DNA from: Desulfobacterales bacterium
Lineage (GTDB): Bacteria > Desulfobacterota > Desulfobacteria > Desulfobacterales > Desulfobacteraceae
NCBI GenBank assembly: GCA_019038815.1
Contig: JAHOYS010000271.1
Coordinates: 1-33,232 of the forward strand
DNA: 33,232 bases
Reading direction: 5' to 3'
This document shows positions 1 to 8,891 of the stretch, piece by piece; position 1 is the first letter of the stretch, and each line of letters starts with the position of its first letter. The notes below the pieces were generated by a model. The model ran no database searches, was not told where the DNA came from, and saw only the letters and a list, made by a program, of their open reading frames with translations. A program made the position numbers and the translations under genes.

Positions 1-56
1 ATTTAAAACGATTCCACAATCATCTTGCACTTTCTTTAAAAAGGAGCCTCCCCATT

Positions 57-1310
57 CTATACACTGTCCTGACGGAAGGGTTTTAATGATGCGGTTAAGG
101 CCAGGGCAACGATACATAGGGCTGCCAGGATCAAAAAAACAATTTTGTAGCTATGGGTTACATCGAATATGTATCCGGCCGCAAACGGACCAATGGCTCC
201 GCCAATGGTGCTGCAAAAAATGACAATCCCGAAAAGAAGACCGTGGGACCTTGTTCCGAACAGTTTTGCAATCAATGGTGAAGTCAGGGAAAAAAAACCT
301 CCATGGGCAAACCCGTATATGGTTGCAAATATATAAAACATCAATAAAGTCTTGACGGCCTGCAGCCAGCCGAGTGCCGTTAACAGAAACAAAAGGCAAA
401 TAAATAACGCTGATTTCTCCCCGATCCTGTCTCCGGCTCCACCCATCAGAAATCTGCCGAAAATACTCACCCCTCCAATAGTCGCCAGAATTCCGGCTGC
501 AACTGCCGTTGGGATGCCAAGATCAATGGCATGTTGAACAATGTGGATCAAGACGGTGTAAACACAGAAGAGGATGATAAAATAGATTGCACAAACCGTC
601 CATAATTGTTTAGTGCGGATCGCTTCGTGAAAAGTTAACCCCTCTTCCGTTTTGTTTAAATTATCTGGATTATGGCTGTTTCTATTATCAATGAATTGTG
701 CTTTTTGAATCGGATCACGCACTAAAAATTGGGCAAGAAATATTATGGAGACCATGATGATCACTGCCAGCACTGTAAATGAGGTACGCCACCCGTAATC
801 TTTTAAAAGCCAGGTGATGAAAAAAGGCATGATGAGCATTCCAACCCCGGTGCCGACTTTGATGATGCCGCTCATCATTCCTCGTTTCTTTTTAAACCAC
901 CTTGCCACAGTTGACAAAAGTATGACATCTATGCCGCCGAGTCCAATACCGGTAACCAGGCCATAGAACAGGTATAGCTGCCAGGCGGCATTGACTCTTG
1001 CCATCAACATAAAGCCCAATCCAAGGGAGAAACCACAAACACTCATGATGAGTCTGGGCCCGAACCTGTCATTTAGATTTCCCAAGAGAATACTGGCTAA
1101 ACCATGCACCAGGAAGCATAAAGAGGCCGCTCCTGAGATAGTCGCTCTCGACCAGCCGAATTCATTTATTAAAGGAACAAAAAATATACCAAAACTGTTG
1201 CTGGTACCCCAGACAATGGCCTGGATAAAAAAGGAAGCTACGATGATCGTGTAGCCATAAAAAAGGGATGATTTATTAATTTCTGGCAACGTTGATGTCT
1301 TGTCTTTCAT
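57..1310 (-). CDS. MFS transporter, monocarboxylate/oxalate-formate antiporter-like
   Basis: A 417-residue major facilitator superfamily permease of the inner membrane, with about twelve hydrophobic segments starting near residue 18. The classical MFS loop 2-3 motif is visible as GNLNDRFGPR at residues 77-86, and the FGWSRATISGA stretch just before it is typical of the monocarboxylate-transporter-like/OFA group that moves small organic acids. The substrate cannot be read from sequence. The ATG is preceded by a good Shine-Dalgarno sequence (AGGAGACC). The gene is transcribed divergently from the diguanylate cyclase across a 191-bp gap and is not part of the ribosomal operon. Family is confident; substrate is unknown. 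Confidence 0.85.
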   Translation of the reverse strand: MKDKTSTLPEINKSSLFYGYTIIVASFFIQAIVWGTSNSFGIFFVPLINEFGWSRATISGAASLCFLVHGLASILLGNLNDRFGPRLIMSVCGFSLGLGFMLMARVNAAWQLYLFYGLVTGIGLGGIDVILLSTVARWFKKKRGMMSGIIKVGTGVGMLIMPFFITWLLKDYGWRTSFTVLAVIIMVSIIFLAQFLVRDPIQKAQFIDNRNSHNPDNLNKTEEGLTFHEAIRTKQLWTVCAIYFIILFCVYTVLIHIVQHAIDLGIPTAVAAGILATIGGVSIFGRFLMGGAGDRIGEKSALFICLLFLLTALGWLQAVKTLLMFYIFATIYGFAHGGFFSLTSPLIAKLFGTRSHGLLFGIVIFCSTIGGAIGPFAAGYIFDVTHSYKIVFLILAALCIVALALTASLKPFRQDSV

Positions 1311-1501
1311 TCAAGGTCTCCTAAACAATGCGAAGCTAATATGTCACAAAGAAGACCTTGTTTTCAAGTGCAAGACAAAAAATAATTCCATGATGTCAGC
1401 TTGCTGGTTTATTTAGAATTTAAAAAATCTACATGCAATTACTCTGCCTCAAAATCACTATTAATATTGACTTTCTTTGCTATGCGGCTTAAAGAAAAGA
1501 T

Positions 1502-2515
1502 ATGACAATTCCACATTCAGTTTTAGAGCGACTCAAAAATAATGAAATTACTGCCAGCAAATTCCATGAAATTGAAATCAGTATTTTGACCATTTTAAAT
1601 TTTCAGGATTTTATTAAAAAATTGTTATTTGAAATCAGTTCAAAATTTTCTATTCCTTATACATGGCTCTCCATTATTGAAGAAAGCCGTATCTCCAAAA
1701 ATATTCAAAAAATTCAAAATTCAAAATTCTTAAGAGCATCAACGGCATTTTTATCTGAAAAAAAATTTTCATATATAACCCGAAATCGCCTGAAACCATT
1801 ACTGGCCAATAAAAATCTCAATGAATTCCATGCATTGATCCCTGATGCATCAGAATATAAAATCGGTTCCATTGCCATTGCGCCCATCACTCTGGATGGC
1901 GAAATTGTAGGAAGTATTAATCAGGCTGATAAAAATATTCACAGGTTTGAACCTGGTATTGACACATCTTTATTGGAACAACTGGCAGTTAAAGTTTCTT
2001 TATGTCTTTCCAATGTGACTGCACATGAACAACTAAAGTTTCTTGCATTCCATGATCCGTTGACAGGTCTTTTAAACCGGGGCGTAATGGAAAGAGCTCT
2101 TGAAAGGGAATTTCAACGATCCAAACGGTATCACATTGATCTGACAGTTCTCTTCCTGGATCTGGATGACCTTAAATCTATCAACGATACTTTTGGCCAT
2201 GATAACGGTGATATGGCATTATGCCATGCTGCAAACTGCCTGAAAAGCCATGGGCGGGATTCTGATATTGTGGCTCGATTTGCAGGTGATGAATTTGTGG
2301 TCATTCTGCCTTCCACAAATAAAAGTCAAGCGGAAAACTACATCAACAGGGTAAAACAAAAACTTGCAAGTCACCCTTTGTCTGCCGGCAACACCAATTT
2401 TCATGTCAAATTAAGCCATGGCCTTTCTTCTGTGTTTGAAAAAGGAATGGATTCATCGGCAATTCTTTTAAAAGCTGCGGATAAAAGACTTTACCAAGCC
2501 AAACAGAACAAATGA
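1502..2515 (+). CDS. Diguanylate cyclase with N-terminal GAF/DUF484-like domain
   Basis: A 337-residue soluble protein with no membrane segments or signal peptide. Residues about 25-175 look like a GAF/DUF484-type sensory domain, including SIAIAPITLDGEIVGSIN near 123-140. Residues about 180-337 form a GGDEF domain with DPLTGLLNR at 185-193 and the signature loop as AGDEF at 261-265. An RxxD motif (RDSD, 252-255) sits exactly five residues upstream, matching the inhibitory c-di-GMP binding site. It should therefore make c-di-GMP from two GTP with product feedback. AGDEF is a less common but often active variant. The start has only a weak ribosome binding site. The gene converges on rplQ and shares its terminator. 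Confidence 0.88.
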   Translation: MTIPHSVLERLKNNEITASKFHEIEISILTILNFQDFIKKLLFEISSKFSIPYTWLSIIEESRISKNIQKIQNSKFLRASTAFLSEKKFSYITRNRLKPLLANKNLNEFHALIPDASEYKIGSIAIAPITLDGEIVGSINQADKNIHRFEPGIDTSLLEQLAVKVSLCLSNVTAHEQLKFLAFHDPLTGLLNRGVMERALEREFQRSKRYHIDLTVLFLDLDDLKSINDTFGHDNGDMALCHAANCLKSHGRDSDIVARFAGDEFVVILPSTNKSQAENYINRVKQKLASHPLSAGNTNFHVKLSHGLSSVFEKGMDSSAILLKAADKRLYQAKQNK

Positions 2516-2580
2516 TTTTCACTCAGGCTTTCTATCATATCATGGCTGAAAATTGAAAAAACATGCAAAATAAATGCAAA

Positions 2581-2620
2581 AATCCCTGGCAATTTTTACC
2601 TGCCAGGGATTTTATTTTTT
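2581..2620. terminator. Bidirectional intrinsic terminator between the cyclase gene and rplQ
   Basis: A perfect 11-bp inverted repeat (aatccctggca / tgccagggatt, 2581-2591 and 2601-2611) encloses a 9-nt loop. It is followed on the plus strand by a long T run (ttttattttttt) and preceded by A-rich sequence that gives a shorter T run on the minus strand. It lies between two convergent genes, so it most likely ends both the diguanylate cyclase transcript and the 30-kb ribosomal cluster. Confidence 0.9.
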
Positions 2621-2640
2621 TAACTCTTGAACTTAAGTTA

Positions 2641-2997
2641 TCAGTCAAAAATCAGTTCAATCTGTACCATTGGGGCAACATCCCCTTTTCTGGGACCTAT
2701 TTTGATAATCCTAGTATAACCGCCCTGTCTTGAACTAAACTTCTCTGAAACTTCATTAAAAAGGGTATGAACAACATCTTTTTCCCGAATAAATGCAAGC
2801 GCCTGCCTTCTGGCATGCAAATCGCCTCTTTTTGCAAGCGTTACCATTTTATCTGCAATGGATCTTAAGCCTTTTGCTTTTGCTTCAGTGGTTTTAATTT
2901 TATCATGCTTGAACAGAGAAGTTACCATGTTTCTGAACATAGCCTTTCTATGGCTTGAGGTCCTGTTTAATTTCAATACTGATTTTCTATGTTTCAT
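2641..2997 (-). CDS. rplQ: 50S ribosomal protein L17
   Basis: L17 of the large subunit, located near the peptide exit tunnel; 118 residues. The canonical N-terminus [12 protein letters not shown] begins at internal Met 30 of the track ORF. That ATG has an AAGGAG ribosome binding site inside the end of rpoA, so the longer track start is rejected. The conserved [24 protein letters not shown] region is present. Its start codon overlaps the last 11 nt of rpoA, implying translational coupling. It is the last gene of the cluster and is followed directly by the bidirectional terminator. Confidence 0.96.
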   Translation of the reverse strand: MKHRKSVLKLNRTSSHRKAMFRNMVTSLFKHDKIKTTEAKAKGLRSIADKMVTLAKRGDLHARRQALAFIREKDVVHTLFNEVSEKFSSRQGGYTRIIKIGPRKGDVAPMVQIELIFD

Positions 2998-4024
2998 GGA
3001 CGTATTCTCCTTCCTGATTATTCTCATCTTCCGGTGGTTCAAAACCTTCAAGATCCATACCAAGTGAAAGATCCATGGAAGCAAGGACTTCCTTTATTTC
3101 ATTTAAGGATTTTCTGCCAAAATTTTTAGTTTTCAGCATTTCACTGTCTGTTTTTTGTACCAATTGATAAATGGTATGGATTCTGGCATTTTTCAAACAA
3201 TTGGAACTTCTGACAGATAATTCAAGCTCATCCACAGGCCTGTAAATATTCTCGTTAAGACCAAAGTCTGCATCATTTGAATTTTCATCAATATAATCGG
3301 GTTCCATATCTTCATCAAAATTAATAAATGGATTCATTTGCTCTTTGAGAATTTTTGCAGCATATGCAATCGCATTATCCGGGGTTACAGAACCATCCGT
3401 CCATACTTCAAGGGTGAGCTTGTCATAATCAGTTTTATGTCCTACTCTAGTTGTTCCTACCACATATTTCACACGCTTAATGGGAGAGAACACACTGTCA
3501 ACAGGGATAGTTCCAATGGGAGAATCCTCATCCTTGTTAACAGAAGAAAGAGCATAGCCTTTTCCGGTTTTTGCAACCAGGGTCATGTTTAATACACCCT
3601 TTTTGGCAAGGGTGGCAATATGCTGCTCAGGGTTAAGTATCTCAACTTTACCGTCCGGGCTTACAATATCTGCACCCGTGACTTCGCATTCACCTTTGGC
3701 ACTCAATGTTAATATTTTGTCTTCCGTGTCTTCAACCTTGAGCTTCAGCTCTTTCAGGTTCAAAATGATTTCGGAAACATCTTCTCTAACATCTGATATC
3801 ACACTATATTCATGAAGGGCATCCTCAAATTTAACCGATACAATGGCCGGGCCATATATGGATGAAAGAATAATACGCCGCAGAGAGTTCCCGATAGTGA
3901 TACCATATCCTCTTTCAAGGGGCTCACATACAAATTTACCATATGTTGAAGTTGTGGTAACGTCAAGCTTCTCCGGCTTGATCATCTCTCGCCAATTCAC
4001 ATATGCAAGTTTTTCAGATGACAT
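2987..4024 (-). CDS. rpoA: DNA-directed RNA polymerase subunit alpha
   Basis: A 345-residue alpha subunit that dimerises to nucleate RNA polymerase assembly. The N-terminal domain (about 1-235) contains the [18 protein letters not shown]-like dimerisation helix ([16 protein letters not shown]). An acidic linker ([12 protein letters not shown]) leads to a C-terminal domain at about 260-330 with [16 protein letters not shown], which contacts UP elements and activators. Length is slightly above the E. coli protein because of the linker and an acidic tail. The ATG follows AGGAGATATAA. A 7-bp hairpin separates it from rpsD upstream, and its TAG stop lies inside the rplQ start region. Confidence 0.98.
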   Translation of the reverse strand: MSSEKLAYVNWREMIKPEKLDVTTTSTYGKFVCEPLERGYGITIGNSLRRIILSSIYGPAIVSVKFEDALHEYSVISDVREDVSEIILNLKELKLKVEDTEDKILTLSAKGECEVTGADIVSPDGKVEILNPEQHIATLAKKGVLNMTLVAKTGKGYALSSVNKDEDSPIGTIPVDSVFSPIKRVKYVVGTTRVGHKTDYDKLTLEVWTDGSVTPDNAIAYAAKILKEQMNPFINFDEDMEPDYIDENSNDADFGLNENIYRPVDELELSVRSSNCLKNARIHTIYQLVQKTDSEMLKTKNFGRKSLNEIKEVLASMDLSLGMDLEGFEPPEDENNQEGEYVHET

Positions 4025-4051
4025 TTATATCTCCTGAATAAATATTTGAAT

Positions 4052-4069
4052 AAACCATATCAATGGTTT
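4052..4069 (-). repeat. Intercistronic hairpin between rpsD and rpoA
   Basis: A perfect 7-bp inverted repeat (aaaccat / atggttt) with a 4-nt loop lies in the 47-bp gap between the rpsD stop and the rpoA ribosome binding site. No T run follows on the minus strand, so it is not a classical terminator. It may stabilise or process the mRNA, or adjust alpha expression relative to S4. Confidence 0.5.
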
Positions 4070-4071
4070 GC

Positions 4072-4698
4072 CTATTTTGAGTAAAGCTCTACGATTAATT
4101 GTTCCTGAATAGGAAGAGTGATATCTTCACGTGCAGGAACACCAAGAACTTCGCCTTTAAAATCTTCTTTTTTGATTTCAAGCCATTGTGGAATACCGCG
4201 TCGTACAATGGCATCCAGAGAGTCTAAAATCGTCTGAATTTTTTTCGACTTTTCACGAAGCTCGATCATATCACCTTTTTTAACCTGAAAAGACGGAATA
4301 TTTACTTTTTTACCATTTACCGTAAAATGATTATGCCTTACAAAGTGTCTGCCCTGATTTCTGGAATTTACAAATCCCATTCTGAAAACAGTATTATCAA
4401 GACGTGTTTCCAAAAGGCTTAAAAGATTTGTACCGGTGATTCCTTTTTGTCTATCCGCCTTTTTAAACGAAATCCTGAACTGTTTTTCTGATATCCCGTA
4501 AAGCCTTCTGACTTTCTGTTTTTCTCTGAGCTGAATTCCGTAATCTGATAATTTGCTCCTTCTTTGCCCATGCTGGCCAGGGGGATATCCTCGTCTGTCA
4601 AAACTGCATTTGTCTGAAAAGCATCTATCGCCTTTCAAAAAAAGCTTTATATTTTCGCGTCTGCATTGTCGGCAAACAGAACCTCTATAACGTGACAA
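4072..4698 (-). CDS. rpsD: 30S ribosomal protein S4, zinc (C+) form
   Basis: S4 is a primary 16S rRNA binding protein and part of the mRNA entry channel; 208 residues. The N-terminus carries four cysteines (C9, C12, C26, C31) in CRQC and CFSDKC, matching the zinc-binding form. The S4 RNA-binding domain follows around residues 98-160 ([25 protein letters not shown]). The start codon is TTG with an AGGAG site seven bases upstream, and the conserved MSRYRG start leaves no alternative. It lies between rpsK and rpoA in alpha-operon order. S4 autoregulates this operon in E. coli; no pseudoknot was identified here. Confidence 0.97.
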   Translation of the reverse strand: MSRYRGSVCRQCRRENIKLFLKGDRCFSDKCSFDRRGYPPGQHGQRRSKLSDYGIQLREKQKVRRLYGISEKQFRISFKKADRQKGITGTNLLSLLETRLDNTVFRMGFVNSRNQGRHFVRHNHFTVNGKKVNIPSFQVKKGDMIELREKSKKIQTILDSLDAIVRRGIPQWLEIKKEDFKGEVLGVPAREDITLPIQEQLIVELYSK

Positions 4699-4727
4699 TG
4701 TTTTTCTCCTTTATCAAACAGGTAAAC

Positions 4728-5123
4728 TTATACTCTTCTTCTTTTCGGCGGACGGCATCCATTATGGGGAACCGGAGTAACATCCTTGATCATGGATATG
4801 GTGAATCCAAGCGCATGCAATGCCCTTAAGGCGGATTCTCTTCCAGGTCCGGGTCCTTTAACATATACACCGATATTTTTCATGCCGTGTTCCATAGCTT
4901 TTGCACCGGCATCTTCTGCAACCAGCTTGGCAGCAAAAGGTGTGCTTTTTCTGGAGCCTTTAAATCCCTGCACCCCTGCACTGGACCATGAAATGGTGTT
5001 TCCGTTTTCATCGGCAATTGTGACGATTGTATTATTAAATGTAGATTGAATATGTACAATGCCTGTGGAAATATTCTTTCTTACCCGTTTTTTGGATACA
5101 TTTTTTTTAGACTTTTTTGCCAT
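4728..5123 (-). CDS. rpsK: 30S ribosomal protein S11
   Basis: S11 sits on the platform of the small subunit near the E-site codon; 131 residues. Conserved segments include [48 protein letters not shown] and the C-terminal [18 protein letters not shown]. The N-terminus is a lysine-rich extension, usual for the family. It starts with ATG, 26 bp after rpsM and 29 bp before rpsD, in standard alpha-operon order. Confidence 0.98.
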   Translation of the reverse strand: MAKKSKKNVSKKRVRKNISTGIVHIQSTFNNTIVTIADENGNTISWSSAGVQGFKGSRKSTPFAAKLVAEDAGAKAMEHGMKNIGVYVKGPGPGRESALRALHALGFTISMIKDVTPVPHNGCRPPKRRRV

Positions 5124-5149
5124 AATTAATAGTACCTTTTTAAATTATC

Positions 5150-5518
5150 CTAGCTTTTCTTTTTAACCGCAGTCCTTTTGGGACCTTTTCTGGTTCTAGC
5201 ATTTGTACTGGTTCTCTGACCATGACAGGGAAGGCCTTTACGGTGACGCAATCCTCTATAACAACCCAGATCCATGTACCGTTTAATATTCATGGAAACT
5301 TCACTTCTAAGTTCACCTTCAACTTTATACTCAGCATCAATGATTTTTCTGACGTTGTTAACCTGTTCTTCGGTCAGGTCATTTGCTTTTGTAGTAGGAT
5401 CAATACCTGTTTTTTCAAGTATTAGCTTTGATCTGCTTGCCCCTATTCCGTAGATATAGGTTAAAGCTATCCATGCATGCTTATCTCTTGGTAAATCAAC
5501 TCCTGCGATACGTGCCAA
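5150..5518 (-). CDS. rpsM: 30S ribosomal protein S13
   Basis: S13 lies in the head of the small subunit and bridges to L5 (bridge B1); 122 residues. [26 protein letters not shown] is the canonical N-terminus, with the helix-hairpin [12 protein letters not shown], and the tail [18 protein letters not shown] is also conserved. The initiator is TTG with a GGGGGAAAG site upstream; conservation of the first residues fixes this start. It follows rpmJ by 12 bp. In many bacteria S4 represses translation from this position. Confidence 0.97.
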   Translation of the reverse strand: MARIAGVDLPRDKHAWIALTYIYGIGASRSKLILEKTGIDPTTKANDLTEEQVNNVRKIIDAEYKVEGELRSEVSMNIKRYMDLGCYRGLRHRKGLPCHGQRTSTNARTRKGPKRTAVKKKS

Positions 5519-5530
5519 ATTTCTTTCCCC

Positions 5531-5644
5531 CTATCCCTGCCGCTGTTTATGGCGCTTATTAATACAAATAACTCTTATGACACCACGTCTTTTTACTATT
5601 TTACAATTTCTACATATTTTTTTTACAGACGCTCTAACTTTCAT
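5531..5644 (-). CDS. rpmJ: 50S ribosomal protein L36
   Basis: A 37-residue gene, too short for the ORF track, encoding the smallest large-subunit protein. The translation begins [15 protein letters not shown] and ends RHKQRQG. C11, C14, C27 and H32 form the usual CCCH zinc site. A GGAG-containing ribosome binding site precedes the ATG. It lies in the normal infA-rpmJ-rpsM position, 47 bp after infA and 12 bp before rpsM. Confidence 0.96.
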   Translation of the reverse strand: MKVRASVKKICRNCKIVKRRGVIRVICINKRHKQRQG

Positions 5645-5660
5645 CCATTTACTCCTAACC

Positions 5661-5695
5661 TCAAATATTTATATCTTCTAAAATCAAATATTTAT
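5661..5695. repeat. 12-bp direct repeat spanning the infA stop codon
   Basis: The sequence tcaaatatttat occurs at 5661-5672 and again at 5684-5695, a 23-bp period. The second copy contains the infA stop codon (tta, 5692-5694). The region is very AT-rich, so chance similarity is possible, but it resembles the duplications at the rplF, rplA and rplL stops. Confidence 0.45.
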
Positions 5696-5910
5696 TTATA
5701 TCTATATGTAATTCTGCCTCGGCTTAAATCATAAGGTGAAATTTCTACCGTCACCCTGTCCCCTGGTAAGATCTTAATAAAATGCATTCTCATTTTGCCT
5801 GAAATATGAGCCAGCAATACATGCTTGTTTTCAAGCTCAACTTTAAACATGGCATTGGGCAGAGTCTCAAGTACTTTCCCATCAACTTTAATAGGTTCTT
5901 CTTTTGCCAT
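5692..5910 (-). CDS. infA: Translation initiation factor IF-1
   Basis: IF-1 is a single OB-fold protein of 72 residues that occupies the A site during 30S initiation and supports IF-2 and IF-3. The sequence is canonical: [20 protein letters not shown] near the start, then [21 protein letters not shown] and [15 protein letters not shown] at the end. It starts at ATG with a GGAG site. It follows secY by only 37 bp, so the adk and map genes that often separate secY from infA are missing here. Confidence 0.98.
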   Translation of the reverse strand: MAKEEPIKVDGKVLETLPNAMFKVELENKHVLLAHISGKMRMHFIKILPGDRVTVEISPYDLSRGRITYRYK

Positions 5911-5947
5911 AGTTTTATTAATCTCCTTATCGTTTGTACCGTTTAAA

Positions 5948-7267
5948 TCAGGATCTGCCTTTTATTCTTTTACTGCCGGATCTTCCCAAAAAGCCTTCAT
6001 AATTACCTGAAATCAGATGCGACTCAATCTGGGAAATGGTATCAATGGACACACCCACAACAATTAAAAGGGCAGTACCGCCAAAATAAAACGGAACATT
6101 AAACTTACTCATCAAAAAGGTTGGCAGGACACATACGGCAGACACATACAGGGCCCCTCCAACGGTAATTCTTGTCAATACTTTATCAATGTATTCAGAC
6201 GTTCTTTTCCCAGGTCTGATCCCAGGGATATATCCGCCGTTCTTTTTCATATTTTCGGCAACATCTTCAGGGTTGAATTGTATCGCTGTATAGAAAAAAC
6301 AGAAGAAAATGATAAATCCCACATAAAGAAGATAGTACCAGACCGTTCCAGGACTGAACATGGCTGCCGCGGTTGTCAGAACCGGCAAATTGGTAAATTG
6401 CGCCAAAGTAGTCGGGAACATAATGATAGAGGATGCAAAAATTGGCGGTATAACGCCAGCTGTATTTATTTTCAGCGGAAGATGCGAAGTTTGCCCCCCA
6501 TACATTTTTCGACCCACAACACGTTTGGCATAATGCACCGGTATCCGTCGCTGCGCCTGTTCCATATAGATAATAGCCGCAATCACAGCAACCATGAGAA
6601 CTATAAGGATAATAATTATGAAAATTCCCATTTCTCCGGTTGTCATAAGCTGTACGGTGTTCCCCATAGCCGATGGCATACTTGCAACAATACCTGCAAA
6701 AATAATCAGGGAGATACCGTTGCCGATGCCTCTTTCAGTAATCTGCTCTCCCAGCCACATGATAAACGAAGTACCGGCTGTAAGAGTAATAATGGTGACA
6801 AGTCTGAAACCCCAGCCGGGATAAGGAACAATCGGAACTCCGGCAGGAGATGTCATGGATTCAAGACCGACACTGATACCCAGACCCTGAATAATACTCA
6901 ATACAACAGTTCCATATCTTGTATACTGGGTTTTCTTTTTACGGCCTGCGTCACCCTCTTTTTTAAGCTGTTCAAGGTGTGGTACAACTACCGTCATCAA
7001 CTCTAAAATAATCGAAGCGCTGATATAAGGCATAATTCCTAGCGCGAATATGGAAAATCTTTCCAATGCGCCACCTGAGAACATATTGAACATGGAAAAC
7101 AACGTCCCTTCAGCTGCAGCAAAAAAAGAAGAAAGCGCAGCACCGTCAACCCCAGGTGTGGGGACATGAATCCCGACACGGTAAACAAACAGCAGTGCGA
7201 GTGTAATGAAAATTTTTCTTTTAAGCTCAGGAAGTTTAAATAAATTCTGATAGCTGTTTTCGATCAT
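5948..7267 (-). CDS. secY: Preprotein translocase subunit SecY
   Basis: The channel-forming subunit of the Sec translocon in the inner membrane; 439 residues with ten expected membrane helices. Recognisable segments are [15 protein letters not shown] (TM1 and plug side), the cytosolic loop [21 protein letters not shown] before TM7, and [22 protein letters not shown] in the SecA/ribosome-binding loop. It ends with a basic tail ([12 protein letters not shown]). It sits in the spc operon between rplO and infA. Its partner SecE is encoded upstream in this same window. Start is ATG. Confidence 0.98.
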   Translation of the reverse strand: MIENSYQNLFKLPELKRKIFITLALLFVYRVGIHVPTPGVDGAALSSFFAAAEGTLFSMFNMFSGGALERFSIFALGIMPYISASIILELMTVVVPHLEQLKKEGDAGRKKKTQYTRYGTVVLSIIQGLGISVGLESMTSPAGVPIVPYPGWGFRLVTIITLTAGTSFIMWLGEQITERGIGNGISLIIFAGIVASMPSAMGNTVQLMTTGEMGIFIIIILIVLMVAVIAAIIYMEQAQRRIPVHYAKRVVGRKMYGGQTSHLPLKINTAGVIPPIFASSIIMFPTTLAQFTNLPVLTTAAAMFSPGTVWYYLLYVGFIIFFCFFYTAIQFNPEDVAENMKKNGGYIPGIRPGKRTSEYIDKVLTRITVGGALYVSAVCVLPTFLMSKFNVPFYFGGTALLIVVGVSIDTISQIESHLISGNYEGFLGRSGSKRIKGRS

Positions 7268-7299
7268 TTATTGTTTCCTTACATCACGTCTCTTAATAG

Positions 7300-7734
7300 T
7301 TATTCTATACTTCCGCCGGCAGATTCGATTTTCTCTTTGGCAGTCTTGGAAACAAGAATATTTTTTAATGAAAATTTCTTGTTAGTTTCACCCATACCAA
7401 GAATTTTAACACCATCAACACGGCCTTTTACCATACCGGCTTCTCTTAAGGTATCAATATCAATCATTGTACCATCTTCGAATCTGTCCAGGTCTTTTAC
7501 ATTTAAAACAGCGTTCTTAGTTTTAAATATATTAAAGAAGCCTCTTTTGGGGAGCCTTCTGTAAATAGGCATCTGACCGCCTTCAAACCCAGGCCTTACA
7601 CTGCCACCTGACCTTGCTTTCAGCCCTTTGTGACCCCGGGTGCTTGTTTTACCCATTCCAGAGCCTGGACCTCTGCCAACTTTTTTCCTTTTTTTTCTGG
7701 AACCTGGTGCAGGTGCTAAATCATGAAGCTGCAT
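7300..7734 (-). CDS. rplO: 50S ribosomal protein L15
   Basis: L15 is a late-assembling 23S rRNA binding protein of 144 residues. The true N-terminus is MQLHDLAPAPGSRKKRKKVGRG, internal Met 27 of the track ORF. This ATG directly follows rpmD and has a GGAGGAGGTG ribosome binding site within the end of rpmD. The glycine- and arginine-rich segment GPGSGMGKTSTRGHKGLKARSG and the fold region GFEGGQMPIYRRLPKRGF confirm the family. A single nucleotide separates it from rpmD, suggesting coupled translation. Confidence 0.97.
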   Translation of the reverse strand: MQLHDLAPAPGSRKKRKKVGRGPGSGMGKTSTRGHKGLKARSGGSVRPGFEGGQMPIYRRLPKRGFFNIFKTKNAVLNVKDLDRFEDGTMIDIDTLREAGMVKGRVDGVKILGMGETNKKFSLKNILVSKTAKEKIESAGGSIE

Positions 7735-7735
7735 A

Positions 7736-7918
7736 TTACACCTCCTCCACTTTAACGAGATGAGACACTTTTTTAACCTGTCCCAGAATAACCGGATCAG
7801 CATTATGCTCAACTATATGATTCATTTTTTTCAACCCTAAAGAGCGAATAATCCGACCATGTTTAGCAGGTCTTCCTATCGTGCTTTTAACTTGCGTGAT
7901 TCTAATTCTATCAGCCAT
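7736..7918 (-). CDS. rpmD: 50S ribosomal protein L30
   Basis: L30 is a small large-subunit protein of 60 residues. It has the usual IRITQVKSTIGRPAKH start and the conserved RSLGLKKMNHIVEH stretch. It starts with ATG and its last codons (GAG GAG GTG) serve as the ribosome binding site of rplO, an efficient overlap of coding and initiation signals. It lies between rpsE and rplO in standard spc order. Confidence 0.96.
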   Translation of the reverse strand: MADRIRITQVKSTIGRPAKHGRIIRSLGLKKMNHIVEHNADPVILGQVKKVSHLVKVEEV

Positions 7919-7950
7919 TTTTCAGATCCTCATTATATGCCTTTGGGCTC

Positions 7951-8445
7951 TTATATATCTTCAGGTCTAAGACCACGACGTTTTGCCACTTCTTCTTTTG
8001 TACAAAGTGATTTAAGGCCTGCCATCGTTGCCCGGACAATATTCTGGGTGTTATGTGTTCCAATACATTTTGTCAGGATATCAGTTACTCCGACTGCCTC
8101 AAGGACTGCACGGATTCCGCCACCGGCAATGAGCCCTGTACCAGGAGAAGCCGGTTTAAGCAATACCCGGCCAGCGCCGGCTTTACCGACAACTTGAAAA
8201 GGAACCGTCCCATTAAGCAAAGAAATTTTAACCATATTTCTTTTTGCCTTTTCCATGCCTTTTTTAATTGCTTCGGGTACTTCCTTTGCTTTCCCAAGAC
8301 CGTAACCAACCTTGCCTTCACCGTCGCCAACAACGACAAGTGCACTAAAGCTGAAGTTTCTACCGCCTTTTACAACTTTTGCAACACGATTGATTCTGAC
8401 GACCTTATCAATTAATCCATTATCTTCCATCTGCTGTCTTGCCAA
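7951..8445 (-). CDS. rpsE: 30S ribosomal protein S5
   Basis: S5 contributes to decoding accuracy and the mRNA entry channel; about 164 residues. The double-stranded RNA-binding domain (VNRVxKVVKGGR-type: [24 protein letters not shown]) and the C-terminal domain ([23 protein letters not shown]) are intact. The track start at 8460 is a TTG that lies inside the Shine-Dalgarno sequence itself (TTTTGGAGG). The in-frame TTG at 8445 is eight bases after GGAGG and gives [16 protein letters not shown], a normal S5 start. An ATG at 8430 is possible but too distant from the GGAGG. It follows rplR by 18 bp. Confidence 0.92.
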   Translation of the reverse strand: MARQQMEDNGLIDKVVRINRVAKVVKGGRNFSFSALVVVGDGEGKVGYGLGKAKEVPEAIKKGMEKAKRNMVKISLLNGTVPFQVVGKAGAGRVLLKPASPGTGLIAGGGIRAVLEAVGVTDILTKCIGTHNTQNIVRATMAGLKSLCTKEEVAKRRGLRPEDI

Positions 8446-8463
8446 GGGTTTGTCCTCCAAAAT

Positions 8464-8832
8464 TTAAAAATTCAATCCGGCTTCACGGGCTCCGTTTGAA
8501 AGCGCTTTAATGCGCCCATGATATAAAAATCCGTTCCTGTCCAGGACTACTTTTTTAATTCCTTTATCAAGAGCTCTCTTGCCGACGAGGTTGCCAACTG
8601 CCTTTGCAATTTCTGCCTTTTTGCCCTCTGTCTTGCTTTCCCTGAACTCCTGATCAAGAGTAGAGGCAGATACAAGTGTGCTGCCGCAGGTATCATCAAT
8701 GATTTGAGCGTATATATGCTTTGAACTTCTGAATACACTTAATCTTGGGCGATCCTGGTTGCCAAAAATATTTTTTCTGATTCTTTTCTTTCTTTTAAGC
8801 CTTGATTTAAGCCTTGGTGATGTATTTCCCAT
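8464..8832 (-). CDS. rplR: 50S ribosomal protein L18
   Basis: L18 binds 5S rRNA and helps attach it to the central protuberance; 122 residues. The arginine-rich N-terminus ([13 protein letters not shown]) and the motifs [50 protein letters not shown] and a terminal GLNF are typical. The ATG has only a weak ribosome binding site (GCGGGA at a long distance), unlike its neighbours. The 56-bp gap from rplF contains an 18-bp tandem duplication. Translation may depend on coupling to rplF. Confidence 0.96.
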   Translation of the reverse strand: MGNTSPRLKSRLKRKKRIRKNIFGNQDRPRLSVFRSSKHIYAQIIDDTCGSTLVSASTLDQEFRESKTEGKKAEIAKAVGNLVGKRALDKGIKKVVLDRNGFLYHGRIKALSNGAREAGLNF

Positions 8833-8852
8833 AATCTTTATATTCCCGCTTT

Positions 8853-8891
8853 TTACGTGTGACCTTTAGGTTACGTGTGACCTTTAGGTTA
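8853..8891. repeat. 18-bp perfect tandem duplication including the rplF stop codon
   Basis: In gene orientation the unit TAACCTAAAGGTCACACG occurs twice without spacing (8874-8891, then 8856-8873) and is followed by a third TAA. The first TAA is the rplF stop. Because the unit is 18 nt, three in-frame TAA codons occur at an 18-nt period. Each unit contains an AAAGGT element resembling a Shine-Dalgarno sequence, although neither is correctly spaced for rplR. Confidence 0.95.

Noticed and set aside
1-56. Possible terminator downstream of the MFS gene (GGGGAGGCTCCTTTTT on the minus strand)
   Set aside because: The self-complementary part leaves no workable loop, so no stable hairpin can form.
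2641-3084. Longer start for L17 given by the ORF track
   Set aside because: The extra 29 residues come from the overlapping rpoA end; the conserved L17 start has its own AAGGAG site.
6278-7006. 242-residue plus-strand ORF opposite secY
   Set aside because: It lies wholly antisense to secY, is rich in His, Asn and Arg in a pattern expected from complementing hydrophobic codons, and has no recognisable domain.
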